From Amylolactobacillus amylophilus DSM 20533 = JCM 1125 (GTDB lineage Bacteria > Bacillota > Bacilli > Lactobacillales > Lactobacillaceae): DNA of 64,000 bases. The stretch covers positions 620,001 through 684,000 of the forward strand of contig NZ_CP018888.1 in assembly GCF_001936335.1 (NCBI RefSeq), in the 5' to 3' direction. The translations under genes were made by a program, and so were the position numbers. The notes beneath the pieces were generated by a model, which was not told the origin of the DNA, did no database searches, and saw only the letters and a program-made list of their open reading frames with translations. Shown piece after piece: positions 51,759 to 61,078 of the stretch (its first letter is position 1; every line of letters starts with the position of its first letter).

Positions 51759-51860
51759 AAAATTCTCCTATTTTTTCTCTAAGTAATCATTAAAAAGAGC
51801 GTACGGTTCTTTTGCACTCGTAATTTTTGCTATAATAACAAGGACAAAGGAGCTAAAACA

Positions 51861-52826
51861 ATGAAAAAGATTATTACATTCTTCACGTCCATTCTAACAG
51901 TTTTTGGCATTTTTTTTGCATTCAACAGTAGCATCAACACAGTAGTTGCCGCCGACGATGATCCCATGGTCACGCTGGGGACGTCCCTGACCAGCAGCCA
52001 GCGCGATGGCACAATCACAAAGCTGACGAATCCGCTGAACGGCGCGAACTATAACACAATCACCATCACTGGTACCGAGCTGGTGAAGTACCTGAATCCC
52101 TCCGGCTCCAACTTCAACACTAATTCCGGCGTTTGGTCCAGCGCGATGATTCAAAAGACCAATAACGGGTCCGGGATTAACGTCAAGATTCTGCCATACA
52201 ACGGCAAGAACAACATTACCACCATTACGGCCAACCAATACAAAAACGCGGCACTGACGGCCGGGATTGCCGACGCGAATATCTACGTCACCAGTGCCGT
52301 GCCGATTGATGGTTCAGGAGCCCTCGCTGGCGTCTACGCGGCCTACGCCAAGAACGGTGAGGCACTGAATCAGCAGCAGGTTAACGCTGCCCAAGACGAA
52401 ATGAACACCCTGAGCGATATCAATGAGCAGAATTCAGGTAAAGATGGGTATTCTGACGCCCAGTTAAACAATGCCGTTGCCGGTGCGAAGGCCGAGATGG
52501 CTAAAATTGGCGATAACGTCTCAAACAGCCAGATTGCGGATATCATCAACAATCAGATTACCATCAATAATCTTGGCGACGTCATCAATAACAATCAGAA
52601 ACAACAAATCATTAACATCCTGATTAACGTCCGTGATTCGGGCGCTTTGAAGAACAGCAACTTCAAGGAGCAGGCCCAAAAACTCGGTACGCAGATCAAG
52701 GCTAGTGCCCAGAATATTTTCAACAAGTTGAATACGGCAGAGAACCGGAACTTCATCCAGAAAATCTGGGACGCAATCGTCAACTTCTTCCAGAACCTCG
52801 TGCAGACCATTAGCAACTGGTTCTAA
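51861..52826 (+). CDS. Secreted DUF1002 protein
   Basis: 321 aa. A Sec signal (ITFFTSILTVFGIFFAF) is cleaved near VVAADDD. The mature protein contains VTLGTSLTSSQRDGTITKL, ITITGTELVKYLNPSG and VTSAVPIDGSGALAGVYAAY, the DUF1002 pattern, then an Asn/Gln-rich helical half ending WDAIVNFFQNLVQTISNWF. Function is unknown. It is monocistronic with a strong terminator. Confidence 0.85.
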   Translation: MKKIITFFTSILTVFGIFFAFNSSINTVVAADDDPMVTLGTSLTSSQRDGTITKLTNPLNGANYNTITITGTELVKYLNPSGSNFNTNSGVWSSAMIQKTNNGSGINVKILPYNGKNNITTITANQYKNAALTAGIADANIYVTSAVPIDGSGALAGVYAAYAKNGEALNQQQVNAAQDEMNTLSDINEQNSGKDGYSDAQLNNAVAGAKAEMAKIGDNVSNSQIADIINNQITINNLGDVINNNQKQQIINILINVRDSGALKNSNFKEQAQKLGTQIKASAQNIFNKLNTAENRNFIQKIWDAIVNFFQNLVQTISNWF

Positions 52827-52881
52827 GATCTCAGCCCAGATTGCCTGTGTGAATTTAGCGGGTAGCTGCCCGACATGACAT

Positions 52882-52915
52882 AAAAGGAGCCCGAAAAATT
52901 GGGCTCCTTTTTGGT
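52882..52915. terminator. Terminator between DUF1002 and the Fic-like gene
   Basis: AAAAGGAGCCC and GGGCTCCTTTT form an 11-bp stem with a T-tract, usable in both directions. Confidence 0.85.
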
Positions 52916-52927
52916 TGTGTAATTAGA

Positions 52928-53599
52928 CTAGATTTGCGGGACCTGCACGGCAATATCGTATGCCCATGCCTTGATGGGTCCTAACTCACCAGTATGATAG
53001 AAGGACGCAATCTGATTATTATATTCTTCCCAGTGATCTAATGGAACGTTGATTAGGCCGGCACCGTCGTCAATCATGACTTTGTTGGCGACAAGTGTTG
53101 CGGTTCTCTTATTACCGTCCCAAAATAATTGACCACGCATCAAATGAAACATCAACGTTAGTGCCTTATCTGTCGTCGAGATATCAGCATTGAAAAGTTC
53201 ATGCAAAAATTGATTTTCCTTAGTTTCATCAACCAACTCAGGTATAAATTGCTCATCCAACCCGAGCGTCACAGCTCCACGACCCGTTCTAAACTCGCCT
53301 GGAGCTAAAGAATCATGTGCGGCTACGATTCGGTTAACTTTTTGAGCAAAAGCTAGTGTGACGGGTTCAGCCGTTTCCGTAACGAACTGCCACGCCCGCT
53401 TCAGGTCCACAATCACGTTAATATCAGCTAACGAAACATCGGAAACAGCCATTCCATCGATGATTGTCTGGGTCTGGGACAAGGTAGTATTCACTCCTTC
53501 GAACCTGGCACTAGTGTGAACTAAATTAGTGAAATTCTGTCGTGCATACCTGATATTAGTTGCCCGATTAAGAACTATTTTATCTGGAAATTTTGTCAT
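52928..53599 (-). CDS. Fic-domain protein lacking the catalytic histidine
   Basis: ATG 53599 has GAGGG upstream and gives 223 aa. The Fic loop reads GQLFWDGNKRTATL: the FxxGNxR part is intact but Gln-Leu replaces the His-Pro that starts the motif. Without that His, standard AMP transfer is not expected. NTTLSQTQTI and a helical Fic core are otherwise normal. The gene is translationally coupled to RNase HI, whose stop is 14 nt upstream of this start. Confidence 0.78.
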   Translation of the reverse strand: MTKFPDKIVLNRATNIRYARQNFTNLVHTSARFEGVNTTLSQTQTIIDGMAVSDVSLADINVIVDLKRAWQFVTETAEPVTLAFAQKVNRIVAAHDSLAPGEFRTGRGAVTLGLDEQFIPELVDETKENQFLHELFNADISTTDKALTLMFHLMRGQLFWDGNKRTATLVANKVMIDDGAGLINVPLDHWEEYNNQIASFYHTGELGPIKAWAYDIAVQVPQI

Positions 53600-53613
53600 T
53601 ATTTTTTCCCTCT

Positions 53614-54315
53614 TCACATCCGATCCATGGTCTGATTCAACAACTCATCGACGAACACGTTGCCCTGATTGTTCTCATGGCCCTTCGTCCATTCGAAATT
53701 CATCTGCTTGAAACGGGGTAGTAACCGATAAATGTCCTGCCACAGCTCTTTGTTAGCTAGTTCTCCGGCAGATCTAGTCCAACCACGCTTAGCCCAGCCG
53801 TAGATCCACCGCTTCGTGAAAGCCTGCAGGACATATTGCGAGTCTAACACGAACAATAGTTTCTGTTCATTTAGGCCCAGCTCAATTAATTTCCGCATAG
53901 CTGCCAACAACGCGGTAATCTCCATCTTGTTATTAGTCGCCCCAAGTTCACCTGCCGAGGCAGAGATATTCTGGCCAGCCACCTGTATCAAGTAGGCCCA
54001 GGCTGCTTTATCGCCTGTTCGCACATGCCCACCGGCAACATTACCAGTATTCCGCGAACCACCGTCCGTGTAAATGATTGCAGCATATTGAGCTAGCTTT
54101 GGCTGCTTCACCGGAGCCTTTTGTTGGGTAGGTGTCGGGAGTTTAGAACTCTGTATCCTAGCTGGCTCCTCACCTGCCAGAAAGGCCTTGGCGTCTTGTA
54201 CAGAGCTAAAACTCTTGTAGACAGCTCCGGGAAAGCCATCAACCTGCCGTTTCGTATCGTCCCAATTGTAATAAATTCCCGTAATTCGGCCTTTTCTTAC
54301 TGCGTAGTATTTCAT
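53614..54315 (-). CDS. rnhA: Ribonuclease HI with N-terminal viroplasmin domain
   Basis: 233 aa. Residues 1-48 are a viroplasmin/caulimovirus-type RNA-DNA hybrid-binding domain (YYAVRKGRITGIYYNWDDTK). The RNase H domain has the four acidic residues in IIYTDGGSRNTG, NNKMEITALL, LFVLDSQYVL and NVFVDELLNQ. It removes RNA from RNA-DNA hybrids. The following Fic-like gene is cotranscribed. Confidence 0.92.
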   Translation of the reverse strand: MKYYAVRKGRITGIYYNWDDTKRQVDGFPGAVYKSFSSVQDAKAFLAGEEPARIQSSKLPTPTQQKAPVKQPKLAQYAAIIYTDGGSRNTGNVAGGHVRTGDKAAWAYLIQVAGQNISASAGELGATNNKMEITALLAAMRKLIELGLNEQKLLFVLDSQYVLQAFTKRWIYGWAKRGWTRSAGELANKELWQDIYRLLPRFKQMNFEWTKGHENNQGNVFVDELLNQTMDRM

Positions 54316-54399
54316 AATCGTCCTTCGCTATAGCTATTATAATTAATGTGTTAGAATATCAAGAGTATTTTAACATGAAAAATCTGGGAGGTGGTCAAG

Positions 54400-55284
54400 T
54401 TGGCTAAACAAATAAAAGAACCTAGTTTCGCACACTTGGTGCTACTTGGTCTCATGGCGACTTTCCCTCCCACCCGCTTTCTGCTAAACCTCCACCGCAA
54501 GAAAATAATCGATCATTCAACCATTGAGGAGAAGCCCCACCACCTGACCCAGATTCCCGTCATTTACATTCACGGCTTCCGGGGGGGCGACTACACAACA
54601 AAGGTGATGGTCGACGAGGCACTGAAGCAGAAGGGTAACCCCAAGTTTCTGAAGGTGACGGTCGACCTCTTCAAGAATGTGACACTAGAGGGCACATGGA
54701 CCGCTGACGAGAATCCTGTTATACAACTGATTTTCCAGCAGAAGATTGTTGGGGTATACGCAATTTGCTACTACCTCAACTATATTCTACCGTTCCTGGC
54801 CAAAAAATATCATTTCGTCAAGTACAATGCAGTCGGGCACAGCCTTGGTGCACCAAGTATTATCAGGACTGAGATGAAGTCACCGAAGCGAAAGAGCTCG
54901 TTTCCCCACTTACAGAAGGTAGCCCTCGTGGCGGGTCCGTTTGACGGCGTAATGTTTCTCGGCGATATCCCAAACGTCAACTATCTCAACCGGCGGGGCC
55001 GCCCACTCCTGATGAATCTGAGCTATCTCAGTATGCTACTCAACCGCCGTAAGTTTCCGGAGAACATCTCGGTTTTGAACGTCTATGGTAACGTCGAAGA
55101 CGAGACCAACACAGATAAATTTATCTCCGTCGTTTCCGCCAAATCGATTAGGTACATCCTGGCACCAATCGTGCGGCGGTTCAGCGAGGTTGAGGTGCGC
55201 GGAGCAGCAGCCGAACACAGCGAGATGCACGATAACCAACTGGTAATCGGGATCGTCAACAGTTTCATCTATTCGAACAAATAA
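54400..55284 (+). CDS. DUF915-type alpha/beta hydrolase
   Basis: TTG 54400 is 6 nt after GGGAGGTGG and is favoured over GTG 54391, which lies in that site. The 294-aa protein has a possible N-terminal membrane-associated segment, then IPVIYIHGFRGGDYTTKVMV, the elbow AVGHSLGAPSI and a C-terminal His in AAAEHSEMHDN. These fit the DUF915 lipase-like family of lactobacilli and staphylococci. Substrate unknown. Confidence 0.82.
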   Translation: MAKQIKEPSFAHLVLLGLMATFPPTRFLLNLHRKKIIDHSTIEEKPHHLTQIPVIYIHGFRGGDYTTKVMVDEALKQKGNPKFLKVTVDLFKNVTLEGTWTADENPVIQLIFQQKIVGVYAICYYLNYILPFLAKKYHFVKYNAVGHSLGAPSIIRTEMKSPKRKSSFPHLQKVALVAGPFDGVMFLGDIPNVNYLNRRGRPLLMNLSYLSMLLNRRKFPENISVLNVYGNVEDETNTDKFISVVSAKSIRYILAPIVRRFSEVEVRGAAAEHSEMHDNQLVIGIVNSFIYSNK

Positions 55285-55312
55285 ATGCCAATTAACTCAC
55301 AAATCCACTAGA

Positions 55313-55362
55313 AAAAATCCTTATTTGCAGGCTAATGAAGCTTGTAAATAAGGATTTTTTAC
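55313..55362. terminator. Bidirectional terminator
   Basis: AAATCCTTATTT and AAATAAGGATTT pair over a loop, with T-tract after it on the plus strand and A/T on the other side. Confidence 0.85.
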
Positions 55363-55366
55363 TTTA

Positions 55367-55654
55367 TCAGGCATGCTGCCACCGCGACACAGCCTCTTGG
55401 TAGCGCCAATTATCTTTTGCTGGCTCGGAATATTCAACAACTATCTGCCAAATAATAGTAGTCTTATCCATTGCCAATTCTAAAATGGCTTTCTGCCACT
55501 CCTGCAGCTTTCCCGATTCAGTAATAACTTTCACATCATCTGCCGTAATCAACGTTGCTGCGCGGCTTATATGCTTGTTTAAATACCTAATCCAGAGCTT
55601 GAAAGACCATTGTGACTCTTCCGCCGCCTTAATATAGTACTGTGCAATGTTCAT
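55367..55654 (-). CDS. Small protein coupled to a nucleotidyltransferase
   Basis: 95 aa, largely helical, Trp-rich (QWSFKLWIRYLNKH, WQIVVEYSEPAKDNWRYQE). No family is recognised. Its ATG overlaps the stop of the upstream nucleotidyltransferase gene in an ATGA overlap, so the two are coupled. A toxin-antitoxin-like partnership is possible but unproven. Confidence 0.65.
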   Translation of the reverse strand: MNIAQYYIKAAEESQWSFKLWIRYLNKHISRAATLITADDVKVITESGKLQEWQKAILELAMDKTTIIWQIVVEYSEPAKDNWRYQEAVSRWQHA

Positions 55655-56202
55655 ATCAAGTACCTCTTCAATTCTGGATTATCACGGACCTGCTCATCAA
55701 ATGAACCCCTCCCAAAAGCGTTAATATAGGCTTCAACAATTACCGCCGGATCAGTAGTTCCATCGGAGTATTCATAAATTTTCATTATACTTGCTAAATC
55801 ATGTTTGTTTAAAGCAATCATCAACTCTTTAATATCTTCTCTATCTTTTACCCTAGAAGATACAATTTTATCTTCAAATATAGTTTCAAGTGAAGCAATA
55901 TTGACTGTTAAGTTTGTACCTGCGTAAATGGTAGTCTCTTGGTCTAAATTGTTGTTAGAAATGATATTTTGAATACTATTATTCAGCCAAGGACTGGAGT
56001 TAGTCCCTACACCATATTCATTACCAACTTCGTCAATTAATCTATCTATCTTTTCGTTAGATTCATAAAACGCATCAATATCGCTGGTAGCTTTTAATCC
56101 ATAATACTCTAGAACAAAGCCACCTACACAGTGAATATCCAATTCTAAATTTTCACGAGCGAGTTTTTTGTTTAAGCTATCAAATAATTTAATATATTCC
56201 AT
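55651..56202 (-). CDS. Nucleotidyltransferase-like protein (DUF6036/AbiEii-like)
   Basis: ATG 56202 is 9 nt after GAGGG; an earlier ATG (56211) abuts that site. The 183-aa product has IHCVGGFVLEYYGLKATSDI and DAF, the GG...DID motif of nucleotidyltransferases, and a third Asp/Glu region in SLETIFEDKIVSSRVKDRED. This resembles AbiEii-type toxins and DUF6036 proteins. The gene pair is AT-richer than its neighbours, which hints at transfer. 12-bp repeats lie upstream. Confidence 0.7.
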   Translation of the reverse strand: MEYIKLFDSLNKKLARENLELDIHCVGGFVLEYYGLKATSDIDAFYESNEKIDRLIDEVGNEYGVGTNSSPWLNNSIQNIISNNNLDQETTIYAGTNLTVNIASLETIFEDKIVSSRVKDREDIKELMIALNKHDLASIMKIYEYSDGTTDPAVIVEAYINAFGRGSFDEQVRDNPELKRYLI

Positions 56203-56251
56203 ACAAAACATCCCTCACATTTACCATAACTAGCTTCACAACAGATTGTAT

Positions 56252-56302
56252 CACGACATAACAGTTATCTACCATTTTATCTATCATTTATCGCTCACTT
56301 TA
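56252..56302 (-). promoter_or_regulatory. Short repeats upstream of the nucleotidyltransferase pair
   Basis: On the minus strand, ATGGTAGATAAA, GTGAGCGATAA, ATGATAGATAAA and ATGGTAGATAA follow each other with 11-12-bp spacing. An extended -10 TGATACAAT lies just downstream. The repeats are a likely operator. Confidence 0.5.
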
Positions 56303-56330
56303 TCTACCATTCCGTTTTTTTAGGCAAAAT

Positions 56331-56361
56331 AATACCCCGAAGGAATCTTCGGGGTATTTGT
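56331..56361 (-). terminator. Terminator of the mhq-like operon
   Basis: AATACCCCGAAG and CTTCGGGGTATT with a GAAT loop; on the minus strand ATTTTG follows. Confidence 0.75.
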
Positions 56362-56458
56362 TGGCGGCTATTTTTGTCGCCGATTTTAATCTTCTCTACA
56401 AATATAATTTTACTTATTTTACTGCCTAAATTTCGCTTAACTAAGGGATTAGCTTTGA

Positions 56459-57079
56459 TTACAAGATATGCTCGTCGTACCACTGCTTAGCTGCAACCAT
56501 CTCGTCACGGTTGATGTTATGTGACTGCTGGTGATTGAAAATTGTGTAGTCCATGCCAGCCGCATTGATCTCGCCCACCAGAAACTCAAAATTATCCGCA
56601 CTCACGATTGGGTCACGGTCACCGTGTGATAACCAGACCTTATTCTCTGGCAAACGCGGAATCTTCGGCGATTCCTTCAAGGCCATTGGGTGGAACAGGA
56701 TGGCATTTCTAAACTGGACATACTTCTCCAACATGCTGTAAATCGCAACATTCGCCCCGTTGGAGTAACCAATTACCGTCAGCTTAGTAACGTCAAATCC
56801 ATGTTCTTTGGCCAATAGGTCAACCTGCTCCAGCAGCCAGTCGGTCTCGCTACTCAGACTCTCGAGGTCAAACCCACCACTCGCTGTGTGGTTAAAATAA
56901 CGGGTTTGCCCATTTTCTACCAACCTTCCGCGTATACCAATCAAAGTCGCCTTAGCGTTGATCAGTCGCGCAATCGGCACAAGATCCTTCTCGTTTCCAC
57001 CGGTGCCATGGAGCATCAAGATTGGGTGCTCGTTATCCTCACATTTTTCGAAGAAGTAGTTTGCTGTAATTTCGGCCAT
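56459..57079 (-). CDS. mhqD: Carboxylesterase/phospholipase, MhqD-like
   Basis: 206 aa. LMLHGTGGNEKDLVPIARL at residues 21-39, elbow VIGYSNGANVAIYSML near 112, Asp in HGDRDPIVSA and His in QSHNINRDE complete the triad of the small carboxylesterase/phospholipase family. It follows the ring-cleaving dioxygenase-like gene by 1 base, the pairing known from the Bacillus mhq quinone-resistance genes. A role in quinone or electrophile detoxification is inferred from this. Confidence 0.82.
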   Translation of the reverse strand: MAEITANYFFEKCEDNEHPILMLHGTGGNEKDLVPIARLINAKATLIGIRGRLVENGQTRYFNHTASGGFDLESLSSETDWLLEQVDLLAKEHGFDVTKLTVIGYSNGANVAIYSMLEKYVQFRNAILFHPMALKESPKIPRLPENKVWLSHGDRDPIVSADNFEFLVGEINAAGMDYTIFNHQQSHNINRDEMVAAKQWYDEHIL

Positions 57080-57080
57080 C

Positions 57081-58046
57081 TTATTTTCCCTTCGGTGAAT
57101 CTGTATTGAATGGGACTAAGTGCGCCTCGATGTCCTCCCGTTCGCTCTCTAGGAACGGTGGCAACTCTAGGTGAACACCAGCTTCCTCGTAGGTTTCGTC
57201 TAATAGGAAGCCAGGACCGTTTGTAGCAATTTCGAAAAGCACGCCGATGCCCGGTCTGAAGTACTCAGACTTGAAGTAGAAACGGTCAACGAAGCCTGAG
57301 TTTGGCAAGTTGTAATTCCGAATCTTGTCAATCCACTCACGCAGAGCTGGTTCATCTTCAACTGAGAAAGCAATGTGGTGCACTGTGCCGTATCCTTGGA
57401 ACTGGTCTAGCATAATCTCAGAATTTTCCACAATAATCTGCGCGCCATGACCGTTACCGTGGAGTTCATAGAGGTAGAGGTCACCATCGCGGTCTATTTG
57501 CTTGAAGCCCATCAGATCCGTCAGGACCTTGTCCATCCGGTTGAAGTAGTTCACGGTCACAAAGCTCGGTCCAAGGCCGACAATTGCGTATTCCTCAGGA
57601 ATTGGTGAGTAACGGTAGTAATCACCGCCACCTAGGCCATAGTTCTTCTCGTCAGAGACCAGTTGATACTGTTGGTCATCGAAATCGTAGAAGTAGAGGT
57701 ACTTTGCACCGAAACGCTCCTTGATTGCGGTATGCTCGACATTATTCTTGTCAAAGTGACCAGCCCACCACTCGAGTGCCCGATCATTTGGAACACGGAA
57801 GCCGATTCTAGTAATACCGTTCTTACCTTGTCTACCCTTAGGGATTCCTGGGAAGTCGAAGAATGTCAAATCAGTACCAGCCTTACCTTGGTCATCAGTG
57901 AAATACAGATGATAGGTCCGAACATCGTCTTGGTTCACCGTTTTTTTAATGAGGTGTAAACCGAGAATATTTGTCATAAAATCAAAAATTTTGGGAGCAT
58001 CCGACATAATTGCAGTAATGTGATGCAAGCCAATTAATTCTGTCAT
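57081..58046 (-). CDS. mhqO: Ring-cleaving dioxygenase/glyoxalase-family protein, MhqO-like
   Basis: 321 aa behind GGAGG. Two VOC modules are visible: residues 1-150 begin IGLHHITAIMSDAPKIFDFM, with the first metal His in LHHIT, and the second has GYGTVHHIAFSVEDE and the Glu in GVLFEIATNGPGF. This is the MhqO type, which cleaves or detoxifies hydroquinones/catechols. It is first in the operon with mhqD, behind a promoter with two interleaved inverted repeats. Confidence 0.87.
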   Translation of the reverse strand: MTELIGLHHITAIMSDAPKIFDFMTNILGLHLIKKTVNQDDVRTYHLYFTDDQGKAGTDLTFFDFPGIPKGRQGKNGITRIGFRVPNDRALEWWAGHFDKNNVEHTAIKERFGAKYLYFYDFDDQQYQLVSDEKNYGLGGGDYYRYSPIPEEYAIVGLGPSFVTVNYFNRMDKVLTDLMGFKQIDRDGDLYLYELHGNGHGAQIIVENSEIMLDQFQGYGTVHHIAFSVEDEPALREWIDKIRNYNLPNSGFVDRFYFKSEYFRPGIGVLFEIATNGPGFLLDETYEEAGVHLELPPFLESEREDIEAHLVPFNTDSPKGK

Positions 58047-58065
58047 GTGGGGGTTCCTCCTGTAT

Positions 58066-58114
58066 AATAAGTATTAACAACCTTACAAATATAATAATAC
58101 TTATTTTTTGTAAG
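58066..58114 (-). promoter_or_regulatory. Interleaved inverted repeats before mhqO
   Basis: AATAAGTATTA (58066-58076) pairs with TAATACTTATT (58095-58105); CTTACAAA (58082-58089) pairs with TTTGTAAG (58107-58114). The two pairs overlap. They lie 20-70 bp upstream of the mhqO start and are likely sites for a MarR-type repressor such as MhqR. Confidence 0.6.
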
Positions 58115-58268
58115 TAAAGTTTTTTATTCTATTTTGCGTATTTTTTTAACCATAGGTATTTTAAGTCTAAGACAGTAAATTTTATTAAGAATTTTTTTAA
58201 TCGGGCAAAAATATTTGGAATTATACTATCCTAGTATATAATTGTTTCTTTGAGGAGATTTGATACAC

Positions 58269-61016
58269 ATGAAGAAGATTCTACAATTATTCGTACTTGA
58301 CTGGAAAAGAATATTCAAGAGCCCCCTAGCCACACTACTGTTTGTGGCCCTTTTAATTCTACCGGCACTATATTGTTGGTTTAACGTTTGGGCCCTCTGG
58401 GATCCCTATTCCAACACTTCGGACCTGAAGATTGCAGTCTACGCCGAGGATACGGGCACCAAATTCGATGACAAGGAAATAAACGTCGGGAAGGAACTGA
58501 CGTCGCAGCTGAAGCATAACGATAAACTCGGCTGGACATTTGTCTCGAACAAACACACCGTTACAGAAGGCGTTAAGAGCGGCAAATACTATGCGGGTAT
58601 TTACGTACCCAAGAATTTCTCAAAGGACCTACTGACTTTTGTCAACGGTAAGGTGACAAAGCCCAAGCTGGAATATTACGTCAACACCAAGATCAACGCT
58701 GTTGCACCCAAAATCACCGATACCGGGGCAAGCACCCTTCAGACCACCATCTCTGACGAATTCCAGACCACGGTCGGTAAGACGCTTGTGACTGTTCTCA
58801 ACAAAGCCGGGATTGACCTTCAGAATAACCTACCAATGTTACAACGGTTTGCATCCCTCATCACCGAGACAAATGCAGATTTACCGACTATCGAGGGCTA
58901 TTTGAATGAAATACAGACCGTTAAGCAGAAGCTACCAGAGTTAGATGAGAAGCTGGACCAAGCGAACCAAATCACCAAGTTTATTCCCGAAATAAATCAA
59001 TTCAGCACCAAATTAATTGCCGCTAACCAATATCTCCCCCTAGTAGATAACGTGGGTCAAATGTCACTACAGGCTCAACAGAACATTCCAAACATCAAAA
59101 ATGCTGGCACACTTTTGAACAACGCGGACAGCAACTTTGATAATGCGGCGGAGACATTAGACACCAGCCTAACTGTGTTGCAACAGAGTTCAACACTACT
59201 GACGAAGCTAGAGGCTGCCATGCCTGATATCAAACAGTTCAGTCAGGATGCAGAGAGTTTAACAACCTACACCAAGGGCTCACTCATTCCAGCCCTGAAG
59301 GCGGCCCTTCCCGTGGTTGACTCTACTGTGAAATCCGCCTTAAGCATTGTCCAAACCACTGTCACCGATGTTAATGATCTCTCCAGCCAACTGATTAAAT
59401 TGATTAATGAACTTCAAAACGACCCCAATAGTGCACAACTCAAGCAGGATATTGAGGCAATCTTAACCAACATGGCGGAAGATACCGCAACTATTACCCG
59501 GGTCAACACCAGTCTGCGCAATACGCTCCAAAATGTAGAGGACGTTTACAACCAGATTGCACAAAATGCTGGATTACCACAATCTACATTACTTCAACCG
59601 ATCATCAGCCGCCTAGACACGCTCATCGATACAGCGAAGTCGAGCAACCAACTCATTCAAGATATCAAAGAAAACATGCCGCAGATTAGTGCCGACGAGC
59701 TAATTAGCAAGCTCAACAACCTGATAACAGTCAACAAGCAGATTTCTGCTGGCATCGACCAACTAAACGCATTGAATATTGCCGGAACGGTGAGCGACTT
59801 TTTGGACAAAACAGCGTCGTTACTGGCTGATGCAAGTAAGTCACTTCAGACAGTTAACTCCGAGCTATTGCCACTAGTTCCAGACTTACTCACAAACACC
59901 AAAACCGTCCTCAACCAATTAACTAGCTTCTTAAAGAAGGTCCAGACTGATACGCCAATAATCAAATCTGCCTTACACGGGGCAAACACGCTAGTTAACG
60001 ACAACATGGGCACGATTGTATCAGGTATTAATGCGTTAGCGAATCTCTACAAAGGTGACTATCCTGAGTTAAAGCTCAAATTAACACGATTGATGTTACT
60101 GGCACAAAACGACTTACCACGCATCGAGCGTGAACTGACTGATGCCATCAACTTAGCAAACGAGAAGATGCCTGAGGTCAAAGCCGGACTGGCTACTGCT
60201 GACAAGTTCATCAAGGAGGATTGGCCGACTCTGAAGGCTGGGATCCAGAAGGGTTCGAAGATTCTAGACAAAGTTGAACACACTGTCGACATGGATAAGC
60301 TGATCAAGTTGCTCAAAAGAGATGCAAACAAGGAAGCAAACTTCCTTGCTAATCCGGTTGAATTAGAGACGAACACGCTCTACCCAATTCCTACCTATGG
60401 CTCACAGAGTGCACCATTCTACACCGCCCTTTGTATCTGGGTTGGTGCCCTACTCCTTTCAAGTGTCATCTCGACAGACTTTGTCCTTTCTGACAAGCAA
60501 AAGAAGCAGTATTCGAAACGCCAACAGTACTTTGCGCGTTATCTGACATTCCTCGTAGTTGGGCTCACTCAAGCCATCATTGTGACGCTCGGTAACATGT
60601 TCTTAATTCACGCTTACGTTGCGTCACCTGTCTGGTTCGTCTTCACCACAATGTTCATCGCATTCGCCTTCTTTAGTGTCCTCTACTCGCTTGTCGCGTT
60701 ATTCGGGAACATTGGTAAGGGAATCGGAATCATCATCCTGGTCCTCTCCATTTCTGGTGCAGGTGGTAACTTCCCGGTTGTGCTATCTGGCAAGTTCTTC
60801 CAGGCGATTAATCCATTCCTGCCGTTCACTTATGCGGTCAATGCGCTGCGTGAAACTGTCGGTGGTATCTACTGGAACAACTTCAGATTGGACTGGCTCT
60901 TCCTCGGTGGCGTTGGGCTCTTGTTCCTGATTATTGGTGCAATCCTCATCACAGCCATCCATCCCTGGATTGAACGGATCCACAAGAGTGCCCAGAAGAG
61001 CATGATTATTCATTAG
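58269..61016 (+). CDS. YhgE/Pip-family membrane protein
   Basis: ATG 58269 follows GAGGAG, giving 915 aa. A first membrane helix (SPLATLLFVALLILPALYCW), the YhgE_N motif NVWALWDPYSNTSDLKIAVY and a very long helical, coiled-coil-rich outer region (residues 160-680) precede five C-terminal helices of the ABC-2 permease type. Relatives include phage-infection protein Pip and type VII secretion-associated EsaA. The cellular role is uncertain. It is monocistronic. Confidence 0.88.
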   Translation: MKKILQLFVLDWKRIFKSPLATLLFVALLILPALYCWFNVWALWDPYSNTSDLKIAVYAEDTGTKFDDKEINVGKELTSQLKHNDKLGWTFVSNKHTVTEGVKSGKYYAGIYVPKNFSKDLLTFVNGKVTKPKLEYYVNTKINAVAPKITDTGASTLQTTISDEFQTTVGKTLVTVLNKAGIDLQNNLPMLQRFASLITETNADLPTIEGYLNEIQTVKQKLPELDEKLDQANQITKFIPEINQFSTKLIAANQYLPLVDNVGQMSLQAQQNIPNIKNAGTLLNNADSNFDNAAETLDTSLTVLQQSSTLLTKLEAAMPDIKQFSQDAESLTTYTKGSLIPALKAALPVVDSTVKSALSIVQTTVTDVNDLSSQLIKLINELQNDPNSAQLKQDIEAILTNMAEDTATITRVNTSLRNTLQNVEDVYNQIAQNAGLPQSTLLQPIISRLDTLIDTAKSSNQLIQDIKENMPQISADELISKLNNLITVNKQISAGIDQLNALNIAGTVSDFLDKTASLLADASKSLQTVNSELLPLVPDLLTNTKTVLNQLTSFLKKVQTDTPIIKSALHGANTLVNDNMGTIVSGINALANLYKGDYPELKLKLTRLMLLAQNDLPRIERELTDAINLANEKMPEVKAGLATADKFIKEDWPTLKAGIQKGSKILDKVEHTVDMDKLIKLLKRDANKEANFLANPVELETNTLYPIPTYGSQSAPFYTALCIWVGALLLSSVISTDFVLSDKQKKQYSKRQQYFARYLTFLVVGLTQAIIVTLGNMFLIHAYVASPVWFVFTTMFIAFAFFSVLYSLVALFGNIGKGIGIIILVLSISGAGGNFPVVLSGKFFQAINPFLPFTYAVNALRETVGGIYWNNFRLDWLFLGGVGLLFLIIGAILITAIHPWIERIHKSAQKSMIIH

Positions 61017-61078
61017 ACGCTTCGGCCGCTTATATTACATATTTATATGATAAAATAGGCTCAATGGAGGGCGAACTA

